Shown piece by piece: positions 33,362 to 46,705 of a DNA stretch of 64,000 nucleotides. Made by a program: the position numbers and the translations under genes. The DNA comes from Todiramphus chloris collaris (taxonomy: Eukaryota; Chordata; Aves; Coraciiformes; Alcedinidae), in NCBI GenBank assembly GCA_025345505.1, contig JANVCC010000021.1, positions 3,210,816 to 3,274,815 on the forward strand, given 5' to 3'. A model generated the notes under the pieces. The model worked only from the letters and a program-made list of their open reading frames with translations. It was not told the origin of the DNA and ran no database searches. The stretch's first letter is position 1. Each line of letters opens with the position of its first letter.

Positions 33362-36300
33362 CTAAAAGCATGGGCTTGGGAGATGCCTACAACATTTCCA
33401 TTTGAATCTGCTGTAGCAAAGACCCTCTTTTATTACACTAGGGAACTTAGAAATCTCTGGGTCACTATTTTTTTTTTTTCCTGTTTCAAAACACTGGACT
33501 TCACTTTGACCTGCTTTCACTCCACTGTACAAGGTCAAATCCCTGTGCCCTCCCAGAAAGCCCGCTGAAGTTGGTTGGCTTCAAGGGAACAACTTAGGAA
33601 GAATACAATCCTTCTCTGACAAGTTGAGCATAGAAAATGCCAGAATTTAATTTCGTCCCGTTTCACTGGGGTAACAGAATATAACCAAAAAGAGTTAAAA
33701 CACACATTAAAAAAAGATTGCCCGAATCTTCCAGTTCAGAGAAGCCAAGAATGGTCATGCTTAAGACAGGAGATCTGCAATAGAAAAAAAAAATCCCTAC
33801 AGGAGGGAACCCATCCTACATCTCTGTGTTGGCAGATTATCAACCTATAATCCCACAGCCCGCTGAGGATGGGATAGGATTGGAATGGATAGGATTTTGA
33901 CGACAAGGCAAGCTCTGCCCAGACCACTAGCCATGAAGTTCACTGAAACTCATGTTCACGTTGCTAAAAAATCCAGCACTTTTAAGAATGTTCATCATGC
34001 AGCTTGGATTTAGCTGCTCACATCCTCTCAGGCTCTCTAGCCTTAAAAGTGATGACAACCAAAACCCCCGCAGCAGATACACAAGATTCTTGTGGAGAAG
34101 TAACATTTGAACCTCACGGAAGGTATTTAACATTTTAAAGACACGGGGTGACTCTGGCAGATCTAACAGCACATTTCTTTTTTTTTTTTTTTCCCTTTTT
34201 CCTCCCACCAAAAGCTAGCACATCTCTGCGTGTCAGAGGGGTGCTGCTCCTGGAGTGGGCTGGAAGACGAGGGAACGGTGCCGTTACTCCATCGGTGTTA
34301 CTTGTTGGCAGAAACCTGAAATAGCACCGAACAGAAAGGCAAAAGAGCTGCTGGCTGTCCCCTCCCAGCCCTGCTGGATGGGCCCGCTGTGGGGAAAGAA
34401 TGACATGGATGAGGGTGGGAGAGAGCACGAAACGAGACCACTGCGGGTGAACTTGATTTTTATTTGAATCCAAACAAAGCGGAGTGTAATTCACACTTGG
34501 TAACTGGAATATCCCAGTGCAAAAAATAAACAGAAGCTGTTATTAGCAAGAGAATATTTTGCTGCTAGCATGCCGTGTTAAGCAGAAAACTGCTACTACA
34601 TTTAGCCTCCATTAAAACTTTCCTAAGTAGCAAGGCTGATATGGCTCCTCTGCAACAAAGGAAATAGCAGAGAATTATTTCCTTCGAGGTAATGGAAAGC
34701 AAAAGACTTATGTAAAGATATTCCATTTGGGTTTTTTTACTACAAGTAAAAGCACATAAGCTCAGTGATTTTGTTAAATTTTAAATTTGGGACTGTTCCT
34801 TGGGAAATTGTGAAATAATTGTAACACCTATGTTCAATTTTGCTGTTACCAAAGTAGTATCTTAGTAACTCAATGACAAAGGTTTGTCAAAGAAATCATG
34901 GAAAAGATACTGCACTAAATGAACAGAAATTAACTAGTTGGGTAGACATAAGTATCAAGCTAAAGGTAATATTATTTGGACTTACTCATTTCATATTAAT
35001 CTGTTCTCTAACCATTTCAATACCTAGGTTTATCATTTTATGACATTTCTCATTCTAATAGAGAAAACAGGAAAAAAAAAAGTACTGCTCTGTGTATCTC
35101 CCCAGGGCCAAATTAAAACAAAACAGAAATTCCAGAACTTCACCTCCCTTAATGAATCTACTTGCTCAAATGCTTGTGAAAAAGTATAACCCTAAAACAT
35201 TAGCTGATCCTTTGATACCAAAGAGGAAAGCACTTTACAGAGCTAACAGCTTCCCCCTTCCGATGTGGGAACCATCATATTGCGCAGCCCATTTGCTACA
35301 CGTCGTCATGAAAGCTTTCAAGGAGCAGCAATCTCTCTGGTACACAGCTTCAAAGCCACACAGCTATAATGTAAAGCTACAGCAGCCTTAGGGAGGAGGC
35401 ATAAGGCAGTAGGTTCCCTGAATCTGCTGTGACCCAAAAAGTACCCTGCAGTAGAAGAACCAGCTGAATGACTCATGGTCCCATTTGGGTCCCATTTTAG
35501 CAACCCTAGGACACAGAACATCTTCTATCCTCCAGCTCTTCCTTTCACTCTATTCCTGTTTCCTGTGTCTTTTTGATAACAAACTTTATCCCAAACTGAC
35601 CTACAGCTGGGCACGGAGAAGATGCACACAGCGAGTGGAGCGTCTGTCCTGGGGACCTCTGCTGTAGAACAGAGGTGGTGTAGCTCACAAAAGAAAAGAC
35701 AGATGGACAACGGAGTGAGGTATGAAAAAGGACAAACTGGGTTCGTCTGGTTTAGAAAAGTGAAGACTGGGAGACACATGATAATGATCTTCCCACCTAT
35801 AAAAATGTATCACAGAGCAGACAGTGATGAATTGTGCTCTCTGTCTGCTAGGTCATGCAACTTCATTTGCAGCAGAGGAGATTTAGATATGATTTTAGAA
35901 ATGCTATCTAACTTAAAAAGGAAGGGCTGGAAGAGGCTGGCTATCTACTCCACAGCCTCCTTCATGGCTTCTTTATTTCAGAACAGTTTGGTCAGTCCTC
36001 TGCCCAAGTCTGTCCCTGCCAACAGACAGTTATTGTTAAGATTGTTCCTTCTCAGACACGTTTAATACGCAAAATAAACACGAATAGGAGATCTTCATCC
36101 ATTGAACAACACAACTCCCTTCCCTCTTTCCAGGTGAGCAGAAGTTGTCTTATGGTGTTGTATGGGATGTCTTTGTCTTCCACAAGTAACTGCCTGTTAG
36201 CACCTCACCAAAGGAAGGCTAGTTCTCCCCAACAGTGAAGACACTTCTCTCTGAGGAACATGCATCAAACACAGATTATTTCTGGGCAGGGGACCTATGG

Positions 36301-37057
36301 AAACCCCTCTGCAGCTGCTCCACGAACTTGAGGGGCTCATATGTGTTATACAGCTTAGACTCAGATTTATCTGTCAGGCTGGCCTAGGTGTGTTTATCCC
36401 ACCTTAGAGCTGAGGGATGGAATAAGGGTTCTCTGCAGCCCAGCATTTGGAATAATATTTTTTTGTTTATTTTGATTTGGTTTTAAATACATGGGCTAAA
36501 GGACATGAAATTTTCCTTTCTTCAGTCACTGAACTCAGAAGCTGATCTGTAAGATGTGAGAGCAGGAACATCTTTTCCATCATGTCCAAATGAACCATGT
36601 TTAGCTGCTACAGAGACACAGAGGGCATGCAAAGGGAGTAGTGAAAAAAACAAACAGAGCTTTTCTAGAAGTATCTTGCATTGGTAATCAGGAACTCTAA
36701 GCAATCTCTCAATAAATTCCAGAAGGGATGCTATTCACGGTAGCTTATATTTGCTATTAGAAATTTCTCTTTGATCCCTCAAACCCTGTGGTGCACAGAA
36801 GATCTGAATCCTCTTTTACAGCATCAGGAAAAGCAAGGGGCGAGCAAGATGATCTGGTGGCCAAAAGTCACAACTGCTCCCTCAGTCACCAAACTCAACC
36901 TCGTAACGTCCAGGTGATGTGGACGGCATAACTCTACTCGTGTCAAAGGTGCTATTTTAATCTATTCAACATAAAAATGGAGTAAGATCTATTTACACCC
37001 AACTGTATATGTATATATATATATAAAGCCAAACACTAAGCATCAGCCGTTCACAGC

Positions 37058-37092
37058 CTTAAGTTCACTTAAGTTCACAGAGCTTAAGTTCA
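37058..37092 (+). repeat. Three CTTAAGTTCA units
   Basis: CTTAAGTTCA occurs at 37058-37067, 37068-37077 and 37083-37092. The direct array contains CACTTAA at the junctions, which resembles an NK2-class homeodomain site. Confidence 0.85.
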
Positions 37093-37879
37093 CTGCAGCC
37101 TGTACACTACAAAGACTATTTTTGCACTTTCTCTCAGGCTTTGCAACTATGGGGCAAATGCAGTCTAACAAATTTACTTTTGGAATAGGTAGTCTGGATA
37201 TTTGAATTCTCCTACCACGTGTTGCAATTTATGACACATCAGAAGACATCGTACAAAAAATAAATGAAAGAATGATGATTACCTTTTGATAGGCAACCTG
37301 AAAATAACTACAATTCCCCCTGCCACCTGCTAGGAAACTTCTTATATTCTTAACAGGTTCAGAAAAAAAAAAAACAAGAAAGAGGAAAACAAGGGGTCTG
37401 CATGGTGCAGATATACTGTGATATACTTTGAGATCTGATAAAGACATTTTCTATAATGTGGAAATTATGGCATCTTCTGTCACAAATTAACTTTTTTACC
37501 AGTTTGGATATTTTTCCTTACCCACTCATGGCATCCTGTTAGGTCCATCATAAAAAGAAAATACAGTTTACAATACTTATTTGTAGAGACAAACATCAAT
37601 GCTAAGCACTTAGCAGTACATTATGGGTTTTTTGAGGATGCACTTGGAGGAATCAAAGTATTTTACTGCACAATAGATATTATTCTGTTTGTACTTGCAT
37701 TCCTCCAAACTTAAACCATTCACAATGTTTTATTTCTGAGCATACATAACCAAGAACACTGACTGGGGTGATATTGTTAAGTATTCAAACAATTCCTGCA
37801 CATCACTTAGAAGAAGAATGCCTTTGGGTAAATATCTTTGCTTTCTGTTTTTCTTTGCCTTTCCTTTGTCAGTGCCCTT

Positions 37880-38560
37880 ATATGACATGTTCTTGGAAAA
37901 ATGAACCACATTTGCTCCATTTACTGTTCAACAAAAATAAAGCTTGAGAAACGTTATAAGCTATAAATAAAATCATCTAGCATTTGTATTGCACTGATTT
38001 GTCAGGGGTTGAATAAATGTTAATTATATAGCTTTTTAAAAACCAGACTTGTTAATGTCATTTTTAATTTAGAATGTTACCCTGTAAATGTTTTCCATTG
38101 TGTTAATTTACACCTGTTATTACAGCCTCCATTATTAGGTTTACACTGGAACAGCTACTTTGTGCCACTGAAATTTGCTTAAAACAGCAGAAACAATTAC
38201 TAATTAGAAGGGCATGTTTACTTTAATTATATTTATTTCCTAGTCTAGTTTTATACGTGGCACACTATGAAAGTGTATGATTCAATTAGCCAAACCCATT
38301 TATCTTAGGCAATTCCTCAAATGAGCATTGCTTAGAAAGACAGCAAATTCTTTCAGCACTACTTTGCCTCATAATTTTCATAGGTGACACTAATAAATAC
38401 ATACGGTGTCACTTTCTGTGTGACCTCACTGCTTTCTCCCATTTTTGCTAATGCTTATGCAGTAATTGCAGATTACCAGAATGACATTTTACTTAAAACA
38501 ACAAGCCCAACTGTTTTAATCAAAGATTTTTAAACCAGTGGCATGGAGAACCGTCTTTAG
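37880..38560. promoter_or_regulatory. Candidate conserved non-coding (enhancer-like) stretch
   Basis: AT-rich, repeat-free, and dense in TAAT/ATTA cores and in TTTAATTA-, TTGTCA- and GATAA-like sites, with balanced composition and no homopolymer runs. Such texture is common in deeply conserved non-coding elements within introns of developmental transcription regulators. This is an inference from sequence texture only; no alignment was made. Confidence 0.2.
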
Positions 38561-39132
38561 CATTCATAAAGGCAAAATCAATGAAAGATAATCATTCAGC
38601 TCATTCAGTTATCTGCACGATGTGAAACTACTACTGATATCCAGAGCTGGTCTTATGGATTACACAGCACTTTATAAATTTGCAAACCGAGCACAATTTA
38701 AACATCTTGGGAACAAAAAGTTAATGTCTTTATCCTTTACAAATACAAACTCTGAGTAGTTTTTCCAGTGAAAGTTGTATTATCTATCCACTCCCACAGA
38801 TTAAAAAGGAAAGTCATAAAAATTCTTTACAAATTACTTCCCTGAAGCTCATCCCTAGTATTCTGTTTTAAACCTGAAGCGAGGATTAAAAAAAAAGAAA
38901 CAAAAAACAACAAAAGAATTAAGTTTCTAATTGAGAGTTGCTGCTCGTAATCTATGTAAATGATATTGGCAGGTAGTACAACACAGAGTTGCTTTTGAAT
39001 AGTGCTCTTTCAGTGCTTGTAACAAAATTCAGTACTCTGAAAAACAAAACTGAAGATAAAATTGTACAAGCTGGGGAAACCCCAATGAGTTCTACGTCTA
39101 CATTCCTAAAGATGGTTCCATCTACACGATGG

Positions 39133-39720
39133 CATCTGCTTGCACAAGAGCACCTCTTCCAGCTCTGCTACTGACAAAACATGCACATTTTCTTCCCTCA
39201 GAGAAGTTCTGCCCAGTTCTGCATCTGGAATATTGTGTCCAGTTCTGGGCCCCTCAGTTCAAGAAGGACAGGGAACTGCTGGAAAGAGTCCAGTGCAGAG
39301 CCACAGAGATGATGAAGGGAGTGGAACATCTCCCTGCTGAGGAAAGGCTCAGGGAGCTGGGGCTCTGGAGCTTGGAGATGGAGGAGCCTGAGGGGTGACC
39401 TCATTCATGTTTATAAAGATGTAAAGGGCGAGTGTCAGGAGGATGGAGCAAGGCTCTGCTCAGTGATGTCCAATGGCAGGACAGGGGGCAATGGGTGCAA
39501 GCTGAAACAGAGGAGGTTCCATGGAAATATAAGGAGAAACTTTTTCAGGGTGAAGGTGACAGAGCCTGGCCCAGGCTGCCCAGGGAGGCTGTGGAGTCTT
39601 CTTCTCTGGAGACTTTCAAACCCACCTGGACACATTGCTGTGTGACCTGCTCTAGGTGATCCTGCTGTGGCTTCTGCTTTCGAGGTACCTTCCAACCCTT
39701 AACATTCTGGGAATACATGA
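39133..39720 (+). mobile_element. CR1 LINE copy B, close relative of copy A
   Basis: Nearly identical to the copy at 28409 through the shared ~85-base non-CR1 5' segment and the whole ORF2 part. An open frame of about 89 codons (39129-39398) has [20 protein letters not shown] and [19 protein letters not shown]. Near the 3' end about 30 bases are missing (after CCTGCTGTGG), and the terminus is degraded. Confidence 0.9.
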
Positions 39721-42700
39721 ATTTAGATCATCGCACTTTGGACTGCTTGGGCCACATTTTGTATCCTCCACCACAAAGGGATTTCATTCCTAGTTAAAAT
39801 TCCCTTTAATAGATAGAACGTAACAAAAACAATGAAAATCTAAACTTCTAATAAGAAGTAATCCAGTGTCTCATGTGGCCACAGACCTGCCTTCTCCTAA
39901 TCCACTGCAACGCAGCAAAGAAAACAGCGTATAAACGGAAAGCCTGATGTCGTTCAGAGAAAGCTGCTATTAAAAAGTCAGGATTTTAAAGAAGCGAACA
40001 GAGACATATCTCAGCTGAGGCTATTATTTCGTAGGTTAAGAGGAGAGAAATACTGCTGCAATTGAAGATTTCTCTTCACAGGGGTTCTCAGGGAAGTCAA
40101 GACCAACCAGCTGAGGGAATGAAGTCAGTTCCCAGTCAGACGAACGTATATTATGGCAGCTCATCCTTCCTCCAAGAGGAAAAGGCATCACCTGCACTGA
40201 TGTTAAGATCGCTTTGAGGATGGACCAAGCATGCTTGTGTAGGGGTTTAAGATAACTTTAAGGTATGCAGACTGATTCCACACGTTTAGTGCCTCCCCTG
40301 CTCTGGCATTGCCTTTATCCACCCTGTGTGGTCGCTGATAACAAAGGCTGACTTAATGGACCCCCATCTCTGACCTTTCACTAATAGCACCTTCTCTTTT
40401 ATTTACATGCGAGGCACGGGGAAGGAGGTTATGTGAAGTGCACTGGCAATTTCTAATAGCTAACTATCTTTAGTAATGAAGTGTAAGATAGCAAATCAAG
40501 TCTGAGTCATAACTAATTAAAAGAAATGGGAATGGAGAATGAATGTAATTAGTCAAAATTTCCGAACGGTGCCTTTATTATAAAGTCAATAATTAAAATT
40601 AAGAAATCAGTGCTTTGTAACATAATCAAGCCCGTAAGCAAGCAACTTCTGGACTTGCTTCAAGTGTCTTGGTTTTGAGCATCTCTGCATTCAAAAAGCT
40701 TGGATTACTATAAACGTTGGGTGTTCTGGTTTGTTTTTTTCCAAAGAAGAAAGTGAGGTGGCAGAGTTACTTATCTTTGCTGAGACATTGTCAAGAAAAG
40801 TTGACCACAGCACGTTGCTATTTGCTTTGTAATTAGGTTACTCTCTTTCCAACTGCAGGGAAGAGGCATCATCAATTAAAGCTGAAAAAATGCTGGTTGC
40901 TCTTTAAAAAGGGACCTGTAGGTGTTAAATTAAACAGACTTCAAAAGAATCTTCATTCATAAGACAAATCTATCAATTCACTCTAATATTTTCCCTCTGA
41001 CATACACCTTCTTTTATCCGTGGGCTGGGTGTTTTTAGGCTTCTTCAATATAGACCCCCCCAAAAGGGGTTTTCTTATGTGTAACAACTGACCAAGAGCA
41101 ACAATATTGTTTTTCCAACCAAATATTCAACCTGGTCTAGTTCTTGATGCCCCACCACATTGTATTTTAACACACACACAAAAAACAACAACCAACCACA
41201 ACAAAAAACCTAACCCACAACCAAACAAAAAAAAAATAGAAAAGCCTGGTATTTTCTTCAATGCTTGCAATGCTGGCCTACTTCATGGCTTTTTTGGTTA
41301 TTTTATTCACCAGGCAATTTCACTTAGGCTCACTTAGTGGGACACATTGCATCAGCCCCAGCTCTGCCCAGCCAGCTGGGCACTCTGTCTTGCTGGTGCA
41401 GCTGGGAACCATTTGGCTCTGGGGCATTGCATTTACACTCTTCTCCACCTCCTCCTCTGGCCCCTAAAAAAACAAAAAGAGATTATGCAACCACGTTTTC
41501 CATAAGAAGAAGAGGATGCTCCAAAGGTATGGCATCCAATGGAAACCTACCGCCACAAACAGCCGGATCATACATGACGCGGTCGTAGGTTCTTTATTAC
41601 TTCTAGTAGAAAGTAATAATAATTAGTAATAATTACTTATTAAATAACAATAAGAAAAACATCTGAAAGGCAAGGCTGGTGCCCGGGGAGCCTGCCCACT
41701 TGCTGCTTGCTCCTGCTGCTCTTGTGCAAAGCCTTCAATTAATACTGACCTCAGGATGGGAACAGCTCTCCCTGGGTGGGAGAGAAAACACCTCTGAGAG
41801 TGGGGTGAAACTTGGTCACCTTGCCCAGACCCACCTGGGTGAAGGGTGGGCACCAAAGAGCTGCATGGTAGCATAAACTAAGACAAAGACAGTGATTTCT
41901 TGAATTATTTGCAACGCACAGGGACCACACCAAGTTGGTGCCATTGGTAGCAGCCCAGCGCGTGCGTGTTCACAAACATGCTGGCTTCCAGTGCTGCTCC
42001 ATGCACACACACACACAAACTCAGACCACATTATGCATAACAGGGGGGAAAAAAAAATAAATACAGAAATTAGGGAGTTACAAGAGACTGTAAGATATAC
42101 TCAGGGTCCACAGGGATCCTGAAAGCCAAAAGAAACGGCATGAAAAAAACAAGGTGGGGTTGGGGAGGAATATCTGAAAAGTGTCTGTATTCAAGTATTT
42201 CCGTATTTCCTACACAAATGGGTTTTTTTTTTTTACTAAAACGTTATCTTCCAAATGCTTCAAAACCATAGACCTGAGTGCTACTGTGGTTATAAAGAAG
42301 CTACTCATACACAACATGCAGGCTACCCTAGTCCAGCAGCTTTATGTCTGATTCACTCAAAAAACAAACAAAAAAAAGGACAAAAACCAAACAGATTCTT
42401 GCACTTTGTTGAAGGCCATTTTAAAATACTTGTACGTGCCCATTTTAACACCATTAACAAACCTCTTTTTACCACAGGATTCTGGCTAGCGTGGAAAACT
42501 AGGCAAGTACCGTGCACTCCAACGATTAACAATGCTTGAATTCCTCTGAATCAAAGGTAAAGCAAGCAAAAACGACAAGCAGAAGGCGAAAGCATCTTAA
42601 AAAAATTACCAGAGAGCTAGTTTTGGATCTAAAGGCAACACCAAGCCTGCCAACTTCTCAAAGAGGCTGCCAAGTACCCAGATGCCATAACTGGAAGGAT

Positions 42701-45165
42701 ATTATCCAGAGTTTTACATCTGAGCCTCATGAGTGCTTTTGAAAAAGGACAAAAAAAAAATGGATGCTGGCAAGAGCTCAACTGTTTAATTTCTATCCCC
42801 ACCCTAAATATTTATTTAAAAGTTAAATTGAAACCATTGCAAAAAATTAAAGACAGGATGTGTAAATACAATGTTAAGTATTTACAGTGACCCACAAGGG
42901 CGAGCTAGCCCTACCAAAGTACTGGAAAAATCTCTGGGAACACGAATTAAAGACCCGAGGTCATCCCAAACTCCCTGTTTGAGCTGGGCTTCAGAGAGCA
43001 CACAGATTCCCTGAGGAAGGGCTTGTGATGACGGAGTTTACAGAAGTGGTTGCCTGCCCCTGCAGCCAGGGTGGGCACAGGAGGACTCTGTGCAGCTCCT
43101 CTCCCAAGTACAGCAGCCATCTGGCTCGTCTCCATCACACGATGTGCTACACCTGCTGCATCACGAGTCCTACACGTGCCCCAGCCCAAGAAAGCTCAGG
43201 CCATTACAGGAGATGGCACAGGGCTGTCACACGAGAATGATGTCTCTGTTTTGCCTATGCAGGAAGCACGTTTGATCGTATCACGGAGGAGATGCTACCC
43301 ACCCTTGAGATGGAAGCCAGCTGTAGACCATCAGAACAGTTTAGATGCTCTACAGCTTTCTCCATCCTCATACCTGAAGAAGTCAATGCAATGAGGTAGG
43401 TAAACCACCTGCAAGTAACCAGCTGAAAAAACCAGGAGCTGAAGAGTTTCTAACCAGCAGACAGACCAAAGTCTGACTACCTTTGTTCTGCAGCAACATG
43501 CCACACAGTGTAAGGTCCTCTAAAAGAAATTAAGTGACCATAACACTTGGATTTTTAGGGTAAGTGAAAGACCCTACACAGATGTCTCTATTGAACCTGC
43601 AAGCTCCAACTCTGGTTTTACTTCCTGTAGCCCCTATAAGCGCACGCATTTAAAATGCTTGAATAATTCCAGTCAAATCACAGGGACTCCTTCTGTGCAT
43701 CAAGTTAAACACTTGCACAAGGTCCTCTTAGGTCACAGTCTTGCACTATTTATGCAGGAAAAAAAAAACGTGTAGCCAGATTGATTTGTATCTCCTGCCA
43801 TCGCTTGGCACTGAGTGTTTGTATCCCTTGACGTTAACTGGCATCTGTCAAGCACTTCCCTATAAAAAAGTTATTCAGTTGCACATATTTGTAATATCCA
43901 ACTGCACGTATTACTTGGGTAAAGGAAAGGCAGTTATTTTCATTTCTGCTATAAAATACAGCTAAGTGTATACTACAAAACGCAGAACACACACTAAAAA
44001 TAAAAATGCAATGACTTTTTCGAATAGTGGCCAAGCAAGCAGTATTTTACAAGACAAGAAACAAATGTTCAGGTCAAAAACTGCAAGTGGAAGTGGCCAA
44101 GCCTGCACGAGACTTGAAGGAGCACAAGATCCAACCCCCCCAACCTTCCCCAGACTGTGACAGGTTAATGTCTCAGTAAACACACCTGCTCTGTGTCTCC
44201 TTCTGGACTTTCTGCAGGCTCATTAGGATTCGTTAGAGCTTCTGAGGTTTATTTTTGAAGAAAGCACCAGGTAGCATACCAAAAAAAAAAAGAAATAGTG
44301 AATTAAACTAAATCCCCCTTTTAGCTAGTTCAAGACTTGTTTATAATGTGCGTGCACCACTTTGCATTTACCATGAGGCTCCTCAATTAGTCGAGGAGAC
44401 AAGTTAACCTTCTATCTCCCAGCAAATATAATTCATGCTCATTTTATACAACACAGCGTTCTGCTGGCTATTATCCATCATTTACAAGTGTTATTTGTCT
44501 ATAAAAATGACACTAAAAAGTTGAAAAATGATTCTGCTCTGCCTGCTTCTGGATGTGTTTTAACAAATGGTACCAATGGAAAAGGCTCTAAGTCATGTAA
44601 GAAGCAATTAGTCAAAGAAGCCATAAATATTTTTTAAAAAGGATATAAATGATTGCTTGCCAGATAGTAAAAGCTCTAAAGGTTGCTATATAATAAAAGA
44701 CTGAACCTACACATACATATCTGAGTAACTTTACCCCTGTGTGCAATCTCATTAGGATGAAGAAGGTTACTCAAGCGAGTAACATTAGCCAGGTGAGGAA
44801 GTGTTTGTCCTAAAATAGTTAAAATAGTGTTCTTCATTATTTATCGTTAATGAAGTTAATAAAATTCAGTGCCACTTACTCATGCATGCATTAAATAGAA
44901 ACCTGAACATGACATGCATATTTATGGAACAGAGATTGAAAGATCATTATCTGCAGGGAAGAAAATCCAGCAAAGAAAAGGATGCGTAAAATGTGTCTGT
45001 TATCTTATTAGAACATAAACTGTTTTGCTTAAAACATCAGTATTTATTTTAATTAATTCAATTAACCTAAATAATAGCTTCTGTACCCAAAAACTATAGC
45101 TAATGTCTGAGTTTCATGACTTCTGATGAAGAAGCAGGCCACAGCTACCATCAGCTAACTGGTCT

Positions 45166-45228
45166 AATTCCATGGAAGTCAGTGGAGCTCTATCAATTTA
45201 TACCTGGCCTGTAGCTCCCCAATAACTT
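45166..45228 (+). repeat. Possible ancient amniote SINE relic
   Basis: The stretch GGAAGTCAGTGGAGCTCTAT followed by CAATTTATACCTGG resembles the GTCAATGGAGC-CAATTTACACCAG block that recurs in reptile and bird genomes as an ancient repeat. Recognised from memory; short and diverged. Confidence 0.4.
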
Positions 45229-46256
45229 CATCCCCTACACTGAACTGAAATGTAAGATACTGCACGTCACCAGAAACTCAAAAGAACAAAAAAGAAAACA
45301 CCTCTCCTTATTTTTCAGTTAACAAATAAGGTGAGCATTCCCCAATTCCATCTTAAAATCCTGAAATTGCAACTAAGTGGGGTTTTTTGGGGGTTTTTAT
45401 TGTTGTTTTTGATTTTTTTTTTTTAATTTAGATACCTGTATATGGGTTTAGGGGGCAGACAGATGGTTTTGGCAATCCCAGAGAGAGAAAGGATGAAAAA
45501 AACTTTAAAAGTGCAACTATTAAATATTCATGCCACTGGCATTCTGTATCTTCAGTGAAGTTCTTGCTCTATATATGGAATGAAACCTATAGTTAAGCAC
45601 ATGACTCCACTAGCTATCAGTTTTGAAAGAGTTCATTATAATGTGAGGGGGAAAAGACTTGCTAGGTTGCTAAATATACAGCAAAATATATTGGGAAAAT
45701 AGGGAAAGAAGATGTATTTCTGCCTGTTCCTTGCTCTTCAAAAAAATGGCAGATCAATTTTTGTTTTCAAAACCATCTTATTGTTCCAACACCCGAAGAA
45801 AAAAAAACAATGCGTTACCTACCCTCAGTCATATTTTCAAGCTCTAAGGTGATTTTATTAACTCCATTTTATTGCCCAGTTTAAATATTCTAATTGGCAC
45901 ACAGCACACTAGATATCCATTAGACTTTAATGGGTTTGAAATGGTCTACAGCCTTATGGGGCTGGCAGACCTACAACGGTCCCATTTACGATGACACAAG
46001 GTAAGTGGGGCATAAAAACACAATGGTTAATGTCACTCCAAGAATTAAAAAAAAAAGAAAAAAAAGCTTCCTCCAGTGTGTCTCCTTACAGATGGTTTTG
46101 TACAGGCAAGGGCCAGACTCCAGAAGCGCAGATGACCGAGGAGACCGAGGTCTGCGGGAGGCTGTAGGTAGAAGAGAAGGGGAGGTGATGCGCTCTCCAC
46201 AAGAAGGGTTTGTCTCCTCCTTTCACAGCCCCTCCAAATCACTCACGTAGAGCATT

Positions 46257-46293
46257 TCTTATTTATTATTTATTTTTATTATTTATTATTTAA
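46257..46293 (+). repeat. TTATTTA-rich run; several AATAAA hexamers on the minus strand
   Basis: A 37-base T/A-only tract. On the AFF3 sense strand it reads repeated AATAAATAAT, giving several overlapping poly(A)-signal hexamers inside the intron. Confidence 0.85.
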
Positions 46294-46376
46294 GAAACAG
46301 GCATACATTTGCAAATTATCTTCAGGAAGGTGGTTCTTTCCCAGAAAAACTGCCCCTACAATGCCACCAAGGCCAT

Positions 46377-46441
46377 TTGGATCCCATTTGGGGATCCAAA
46401 TTGGGGATCCAAATTGGGGATCCCATTTGGGGATCCAAATT
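46377..46441 (+). repeat. 13-bp minisatellite, five units
   Basis: Five consecutive 13-base units of GGGGATCCAAATT or GGGGATCCCATTT type (the first begins TTGG). Every unit carries the palindrome GGATCC, and neighbouring units form near-inverted repeats around it. Confidence 0.95.
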
Positions 46442-46591
46442 CTGGCTATTTCAGGAGAACAAGAAGTTCCTGACTGTGAGAAGCCCGAAAGGAAGACTGA
46501 GATGTTCTTCTACGCCTACTTGAGTGCTGGCTGGGCAGCCTTGTTCCTGTCAATGGGAGAGCCCTGCCCACGGACACGCTGGAGCTGTGCA

Positions 46592-46705
46592 ATCAAACAG
46601 AAATCAAACAAAACAACCCACCTGAAAAATCAAACAAAAATCAAACAAAAATCAAACAAAAAAACAAAAAACAAACAAAAAAAAAATCAAACAAAACAAC
46701 CCACC
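46592..46705 (+). repeat. TCAAACAAAAA array bounded by 20-bp direct repeats
   Basis: Several ATCAAACAAAA units sit between two exact copies of a 20-base sequence (46603-46622 and 46686-46705) ending ACAACCCACC. The plus strand is almost only A and C. Confidence 0.92.

Noticed and set aside
35470..35510. Minus-strand KWDHES, considered as part of the first AFF3 coding exon
   Set aside because: Flanking residues do not fit the family and no suitable splice donor follows; chance match.
41107..41337. 76-codon plus-strand frame with many Thr, Asn and Lys
   Set aside because: Half of it is an A/C-rich low-complexity patch; no homology or splice context.
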